A stretch of 11,855 nucleotides of DNA, taken from NCBI GenBank assembly GCA_016934225.1, contig JAFGTH010000018.1:1-11855 (forward strand). The letters are read 5' to 3'. This stretch comes from Lentisphaerota bacterium. Its GTDB lineage: Bacteria > Verrucomicrobiota > Kiritimatiellia > UBA8416 > JAFGTH01. Made by a program: the position numbers and the translations under genes. The notes below the pieces were generated by a model. The model worked only from the letters and a program-made list of their open reading frames with translations. It was not told the DNA's origin and did not search any database. Shown here one piece after another: positions 7,446-11,855 of this stretch (its first letter is position 1; each line of letters opens with the position of its first letter).

Positions 7446-7473
7446 GATAAAAGATCAAAGTTAAAAGATCAGA
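7446..7473 (+). repeat. Heptamer array in the regulator's leader
   Basis: Four units, AGATAAA, AGATCAA, AGTTAAA and AGATCAG, lie 24 bases upstream of the regulator start codon, in antisense orientation to that gene. A perfect palindrome GAGAGCTCTC (7473-7482) abuts the array. With the arrays at 6605-6730 it brackets the regulator gene. It would lie in the 5' untranslated region if the promoter at 7530-7558 is right. Confidence 0.7.
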
Positions 7474-7529
7474 GAGCTCTCGTAAAAGCTGCTGAATTCG
7501 CAGAAAACAGAGTTTTATAAGGAAGAGAA

Positions 7530-7558
7530 ATAACACAAATTTCACATTTCCATGACAA
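7530..7558 (-). promoter_or_regulatory. Possible sigma-70 promoter for the response regulator
   Basis: On the minus strand, TTGTCA (7553-7558, 5 of 6 match to TTGACA) is followed after 17 bases by TGTTAT (7530-7535, 4 of 6 match to TATAAT). This spacing is normal for a housekeeping promoter. Transcription would begin near 7523, giving a leader of about 100 bases that contains the heptamer array and the palindrome. Confidence 0.4.
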
Positions 7559-7574
7559 CACGATTTAAGCGTTC

Positions 7575-7583
7575 TGGTATATT
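7575..7583 (+). promoter_or_regulatory. Possible extended -10 promoter for the LamG-repeat gene
   Basis: TGGTATATT is an extended -10 motif (TGn followed by TATATT) about 43 bases before the start codon. A good -35 is not seen at 17 bases (TGACAA is 19 bases upstream and overlaps the minus-strand promoter). Overlap with the regulator's promoter would allow one bound protein to affect both genes. Confidence 0.3.
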
Positions 7584-7613
7584 TATGATGTTGATGAAGA
7601 AAAGCTTTGATTT

Positions 7614-7619
7614 GGAGGT
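7614..7619 (+). promoter_or_regulatory. Strong ribosome-binding site of the LamG-repeat gene
   Basis: GGAGGT lies six bases before the ATG at 7626. It is the best Shine-Dalgarno match in the window and fixes the start of the giant gene. Most other genes here have weak or no such site. Confidence 0.85.
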
Positions 7620-7625
7620 GGGGCC

Positions 7626-10600
7626 ATGATCACAAACATGACGCACAAAACGCCGCTCGGTCCGACCGCGCGGCTTTTTTTTGCGATACCGGCGGCAGTG
7701 CTGATGCTGTTGCCGTTGATCGTGAAAGCAGACACGACCGAGACATGGCATTTTATGAATCCAGCGGACTACGACATCGTGCAGCCTGACCTGATCGAGG
7801 TTGTCCCGACATCGCCTCCCGACTTACCCACCGGTTACGCGCAGCTCATACTGCAGGCCCAGGCGATTCAGCGCAGCTTACTAACAAACTATTGGCAGGG
7901 CACGGCGTTGAATGATTTGCAACTAGGAGCCGATACCAGTTTGTGTTTACAAGGATCTCCGGGCGCATACAATGCAGTGGGTTTTTTTGAATCCAAGACA
8001 TATGTCAAAGGATCCGGCGATGCGTGGGCAATTCTGAAAGCTCGGTTTTCAAATGCTTCATTTGATAACAGCTTGGCAGAAATAGAACCGGCCTTGGCAG
8101 AGTTAGTAGCATTGTATCATGGTAACGGCAATTGGTTGGATTCTTCCCCAAACGGAATGAACCTTGTATACAGCGGCGGCACTGCTCAGTACTCGCCGAC
8201 CGCAAAGTTTGGGTCGCATTCAGGGTCTTTTGGTACTGGCTGTGCATATCAGGACGGAACATCGCTTGGATTAACAGATGCAATTACCATATCGTTATGG
8301 GTGAAGTCTAGCGATCCGGATGCCTTTCCCATAAGACAGCCGATTAGTATTGGCGTTGGCAGTGTAAATTGGTTGACGGTTCGCTTAGGCGGAACTGTGA
8401 GCCCGTCGGGAAGTATGGCCATGCTCGGCCTTCAATCATTTTCGGTTCCAGGTGTTTACACAACTGCAGGAGATGCAAACATATGGCGACACATAGTTGC
8501 TGTATACGATACCAAAGCTTCGCCATATGTTCGTATGTACAAAGACGCTGTGCCTGTGGACGTGGTTAATCAGCCGAAGGTATACGATCTCAGCTCTGTG
8601 AATAAAATAGTTATAGGCGGCTTCATGACGCTTTCATCATCATGGTCGGGGTTGATTGACGAGGTGGCAATTTTCCGCCGAAGTTTGACGTATGACGAAG
8701 TGCAAAAACTTTACGTCAGAAATGCGCTGAAATTTCAAGTCCGATCTGGTAATTCGCTTCCACTAATGTCTTCATTTGTTGGCCCAGACGGAACGACAAA
8801 CTCATCATATAATGGGGTTGGTGATCTTCTTCTCTCTCATACAAACGATTTCCATTCCGCCGATCAATATATGCAATACAGAGCTGCCTTACTATCAGAT
8901 GCATATAGAAACCACACTCCATACTTGGAGTCTGTTACTATCGCAGCTTCAAATAGTATCGCTTGGTTTGATAGTACTCTTGGAGACTTTTGGGCAGGTT
9001 TATGGTTTGACGTCACAAATATGCCAATAATATCAGATCAGCCTTTCTTGGGCGTCATCAAACAATCTAATGGAGGATATTACACTAATGCTGTTTACAC
9101 TTCCCGCGTTTTGGATGGGGGTTCGACCAATGTCGATTGGAGCAAGGTATCATGGAATACTGGTGAGGAACTGAACGCAGGAACGCTTGGGCTTATTGGT
9201 TTATGGCGAACTGAAAACAATTGGAATGCCGCAATAGGACAACATGGAGTGCCTACAGATGCTTCATATACGGGATTTGCGAAATTAGGCAAGTACTCGG
9301 CAGTTTTCAACGGGTTAACTACTGAAGTCGCGATTCCGGTCAACACAGAAATCAGATCAGTTGAGTTTTGGATAAAGTCGGACAGTATCAATGATGGGGT
9401 AATGACAATCAATCGTGTTTCAGGCGGCTCGTTGTTGCTTACAATAAAAGATAGAGCCTTGCTGGTCACCGAGCCGACAGATTCACCTGTACAGATATTC
9501 GTGAATGGTAAAGCTTCATCGGTCAGACTTTTACCTGGCTGGAACCATGTTGCCCTTGTATTTGGCGATGTTGTATCTGTTACGACAATGACAATTGGCA
9601 CAGTAGCTGGAGATTACCTGAATGGTTTCTTGGATGAATTAGCCTTATACAATCGCGCTATAGCATCTGCTGAGATAGAATCGCATTACATAACCGGTTG
9701 CCGAATGGTTGCAGGTAGCGCCAAATCAGCTCAAACAAGAAGTGGCAATACACTGTCAGAACTCGAAACCAGATCATTTGCCAAACCAGGCGGAACTCCT
9801 GCGGAATATCTGCAGAACGGAGAGCTGTTTAATGTGGTTAACCAGCGATATTTTCAGTATCGGATATTTCTTAATAGCGATGGTATTTCAACACCAGGAA
9901 TCAGGTCGATAACGGTAAACAGTAGTCTCGCAGATCCGTTTGTTGATGATTCTGCTTTGGAGATAGCGCCTTATACTCACGATGGCGGTCGGTCTCTTTG
10001 GTATGGAGACCAAATGAAGATTTATGATCTTGAAGCTCGAGGGCCAATTAATATTAGCGCTGTTAACGTTTCCAAGACCGAAGGCCTATGGCATTTTGAT
10101 GAAATACTATGGAACGGAACAGCTTCTGAAGTGCGTGACCAAAAAGAGCTTCGTCATGGGATTGCATTTGGAGACGCTCACACTTTATTGTGTCCGAAGG
10201 TGGGTACATGCTGTGGCTCGTTTAATGGTACAGGAGCATATGTCAGACTGCCTGGCATTGATCTGTCCTCAGGTGATTTTACAATCTGCACTTGGTTTAA
10301 AACATTTGAGACCAATAAAGCGCCGGTTATATCAACAGATGATGGTAGCGGCGAATGTTACACCATTGAGATCAATGGAAACGGTGCGGGCGGTCTGGCG
10401 GTAGGTCATGCCGCGTTCAGAATAGAGGGCAGCAGTAACGTTGCGGCTATCGTCTCTCAAAAGGAAGGGCTGAATAATGGTGAATGGCACAATCTGATCG
10501 CAATTCGCGGTGGGTTGCATGTTTATCTTTATATTGACGGGCGATTGGAAAATGTCGCAAGTATTGGCGCGGGATTTGGCAACGTTGATGAAAAGGATTC

Positions 10601-11855
10601 CTACGTTGGCACCGATGGTTCATACAGTGTTTTTTTTAAAGGTGAAGTTGATGAAGTTGGAATATGGAGCCGTGTGCTTACTGCATCCGAGATTGCCGAA
10701 TTCTCTTCAGCGGGTTACAAGGTGCAGGGGACCGGAACATACGAATCCGATACGCTCGATGCCGGCGATCAGGCGATATGGCAGGAGATTTCGTGGGTGC
10801 CGGATGCTCCGTACGGCAAGCCGCTTTCAGGTGACGATCCTACAATGACCGGCCTGTGGCGGATGGAGGATAATCCTGCAGGCTCAACGATCACGAATTC
10901 TGTTGGAATAGACAACGGCATAATTAACGGCGCGACGTTTAACGCTTCGGGCAGATTCGGTCAATGTCTCAACTTCAACGCCGCCGGCGCCAATTACGTC
11001 AGCATTACTGACGGCGCGGCGCTTGAGCCGGCTTCCGGTATTATAACTGTTGAGGCATGGGTGAATCTGGACGATATCAGAAGTTGCACTGTACTAGACA
11101 AGCGGGCAGGCGGACAAGGGTATCGTCTCTCGCTAACCGCCGCCGGCGTACCTGAATTTCAGGTAGGGGGAACAACAATATCGAGTTTCGATTCAATTCA
11201 AACCGGCAGATGGACTCATGTGTCCGGATCGTACGACGCAAGTGTCGGCCTCAAGCTGTATGTCAACGGCGATATCGCCGCAGTTTCGTCGGCCGGTGGC
11301 GAGATTGTAGCTTCAACGGCTAATGCCTGGATCGGCAGCGATGTCGGCGGCGGGAATTATCTTGACGGACGAATAGACGAGATAGCGATTCACGATCGTA
11401 TTTTAAATACGGAAGAAATATTCGATCATTATCGCGTCGGCGCGGTGACCCTGAAGTTCCAGGCGAAATCTTCGGCAAGCAATCCGGATGTACCGGGCTT
11501 GTTTGTGGGTCCGGGCGCGTCGGCGGGCGAGTATTTCACGGAGTTCTCAGGCGACAATATGCAAGGCGACATTGCTCTCGGGCGGTATTTCCGATTCAAG
11601 GCGTATCTGGCTACGGAAGATCTGCGTTTAACGCCGAGGCTTTGCGGCGTACGGGTGTACGTGGCGAATTTTTCGGCGAACAATCCGACCGTGGCGCCGA
11701 CAGAGGCAGCGGGAGCGGCTTTTCCCGGTAGATTGGTGTCGTTTGGCGATAGTCGCGCGCCGCGCGAGCCGGGTGATACTACCACAACGGTCCGCTACCA
11801 GATAAGCGGCGATACAAATTCAAGTCCGAGGTGGTTTTATTGGGATACGAGCGGA
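7626..11855 (+). CDS. Giant exported protein with four LamG/ConA-like domains (3' end outside window)
   Basis: No stop occurs in 1410 codons from the ATG at 7626 to the window edge. A signal peptide covers about residues 1-36 (hydrophobic FFAIPAAVLMLLPLIV, likely cut at VKA/DTTE). Four LamG-type (Laminin_G_3-like) domains lie at about 160-365, 522-690, 818-1030 and 1073-1271. Each has an entry such as LWRMED or LWHFDE, then FGxxxxxFNG, WVK/WIK/WVN, W(R/T)H or WNHV/WHN, and a closing GxLDELALYNRAI or GRIDEIAI strand. Between them a linker module recurs three times at about 370-440, 703-765 and 1278-1345. It is marked by QVRSGN or a variant, then QYMQYRAALLSD / RYFQYRIFLNSD / RYFRFKAYLATE, then TP(x)4-5V. 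LamG folds are beta-sandwiches that often bind glycans or proteins, and no catalytic residues are recognised. It may be an adhesin, a polysaccharide-binding surface protein or a structural exoprotein. Anchor and C-terminal sorting signals are outside the window. Confidence 0.88.
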   Translation, partial: MITNMTHKTPLGPTARLFFAIPAAVLMLLPLIVKADTTETWHFMNPADYDIVQPDLIEVVPTSPPDLPTGYAQLILQAQAIQRSLLTNYWQGTALNDLQLGADTSLCLQGSPGAYNAVGFFESKTYVKGSGDAWAILKARFSNASFDNSLAEIEPALAELVALYHGNGNWLDSSPNGMNLVYSGGTAQYSPTAKFGSHSGSFGTGCAYQDGTSLGLTDAITISLWVKSSDPDAFPIRQPISIGVGSVNWLTVRLGGTVSPSGSMAMLGLQSFSVPGVYTTAGDANIWRHIVAVYDTKASPYVRMYKDAVPVDVVNQPKVYDLSSVNKIVIGGFMTLSSSWSGLIDEVAIFRRSLTYDEVQKLYVRNALKFQVRSGNSLPLMSSFVGPDGTTNSSYNGVGDLLLSHTNDFHSADQYMQYRAALLSDAYRNHTPYLESVTIAASNSIAWFDSTLGDFWAGLWFDVTNMPIISDQPFLGVIKQSNGGYYTNAVYTSRVLDGGSTNVDWSKVSWNTGEELNAGTLGLIGLWRTENNWNAAIGQHGVPTDASYTGFAKLGKYSAVFNGLTTEVAIPVNTEIRSVEFWIKSDSINDGVMTINRVSGGSLLLTIKDRALLVTEPTDSPVQIFVNGKASSVRLLPGWNHVALVFGDVVSVTTMTIGTVAGDYLNGFLDELALYNRAIASAEIESHYITGCRMVAGSAKSAQTRSGNTLSELETRSFAKPGGTPAEYLQNGELFNVVNQRYFQYRIFLNSDGISTPGIRSITVNSSLADPFVDDSALEIAPYTHDGGRSLWYGDQMKIYDLEARGPINISAVNVSKTEGLWHFDEILWNGTASEVRDQKELRHGIAFGDAHTLLCPKVGTCCGSFNGTGAYVRLPGIDLSSGDFTICTWFKTFETNKAPVISTDDGSGECYTIEINGNGAGGLAVGHAAFRIEGSSNVAAIVSQKEGLNNGEWHNLIAIRGGLHVYLYIDGRLENVASIGAGFGNVDEKDSYVGTDGSYSVFFKGEVDEVGIWSRVLTASEIAEFSSAGYKVQGTGTYESDTLDAGDQAIWQEISWVPDAPYGKPLSGDDPTMTGLWRMEDNPAGSTITNSVGIDNGIINGATFNASGRFGQCLNFNAAGANYVSITDGAALEPASGIITVEAWVNLDDIRSCTVLDKRAGGQGYRLSLTAAGVPEFQVGGTTISSFDSIQTGRWTHVSGSYDASVGLKLYVNGDIAAVSSAGGEIVASTANAWIGSDVGGGNYLDGRIDEIAIHDRILNTEEIFDHYRVGAVTLKFQAKSSASNPDVPGLFVGPGASAGEYFTEFSGDNMQGDIALGRYFRFKAYLATEDLRLTPRLCGVRVYVANFSANNPTVAPTEAAGAAFPGRLVSFGDSRAPREPGDTTTTVRYQISGDTNSSPRWFYWDTSG
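7652..7682 (+). terminator. Terminator-shaped hairpin in the signal-peptide codons of the LamG gene
   Basis: GCCGCTCGGT (7652-7661) pairs with ACCGCGCGGC (7665-7674) over nine of ten positions, with one T-C mismatch and a CCG loop. Eight T follow (7675-7682). This is the form of an intrinsic terminator, yet it lies 26-56 bases inside the open frame (codons 9-19). It may act as an attenuator that a translating ribosome prevents from folding, or it may be a chance result of GC-rich codons followed by CTT TTT TTT. Confidence 0.5.

Noticed and set aside
7423..7545. N-terminal extension of the response regulator from a GTG at 7545, with two hydrophobic stretches (a membrane-bound regulator).
   Set aside because: The extension is read through the heptamer array and AT-rich promoter DNA, overlaps the likely promoter, and the receiver fold starts normally at the ATG at 7422.
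9095..9601. A 168-residue frame on the minus strand.
   Set aside because: It is antisense to LamG domain 2, has low-complexity Ser/Thr/Pro composition and no start context.
7626..11855. Many short frames on both strands in this region as separate genes, or a decayed pseudogene.
   Set aside because: One frame stays open without a stop over 1410 codons, with ordered LamG motifs; the short frames are shadows of it.

Overview
The window reads as chromosomal DNA of a Gram-negative (diderm) bacterium. The signs are a secretin, a bitopic inner-membrane secretion or pilus protein, and a two-component system. The style suggests the PVC superphylum (Kiritimatiellota, Lentisphaerota or Verrucomicrobiota) or a neighbour such as Omnitrophota: an ExeA-like ATPase next to a secretin, a very large LamG-repeat surface protein, AGTTCAA-type heptamer arrays and a fold-back intergenic repeat. 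This placement is inference from style, since no rRNA or other marker gene is present.

Left part (1-4570, all +): the end of an ExeA/GspA-type AAA+ ATPase, a one-pass membrane protein with a PilP/GspC-like layout, an outer-membrane secretin of the GspD/PilQ family, and an exported coiled-coil protein with two C-terminal TPRs. The order suggests one operon for a type II secretion or type IV pilus-like machine. A 90-bp inverted-repeat element sits between the secretin and the TPR gene.

Middle (4571-7545): a 225-bp spacer, then a membrane histidine kinase (+) facing an OmpR/PhoB-family response regulator (-). The two genes converge. Nine exact 7-bp repeat units lie inside the kinase gene, between the N box and the G1 box. 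Related heptamer arrays begin exactly at the stop codons of both genes and occur again in the regulator's leader. Loss or gain of one 7-bp unit in the kinase gene would cause early termination inside the ATPase domain, so the kinase is a candidate phase-variable switch.

Right part (7546-11855): a short divergent promoter region, then one open frame from 7626 that runs off the window end (1410 codons seen, no stop). It encodes an exported protein with four LamG/concanavalin A-like domains joined by a recurring beta-rich linker module. Its first codons contain a terminator-shaped hairpin followed by eight T. Its base composition changes from about 58% GC at the ends to about 42% in the middle.

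Working picture (inference): the left operon builds an envelope export or pilus machine, the kinase-regulator pair senses an envelope or external signal, and the giant LamG protein is a possible regulatory target or exported cargo. Nothing in the sequence proves these links.
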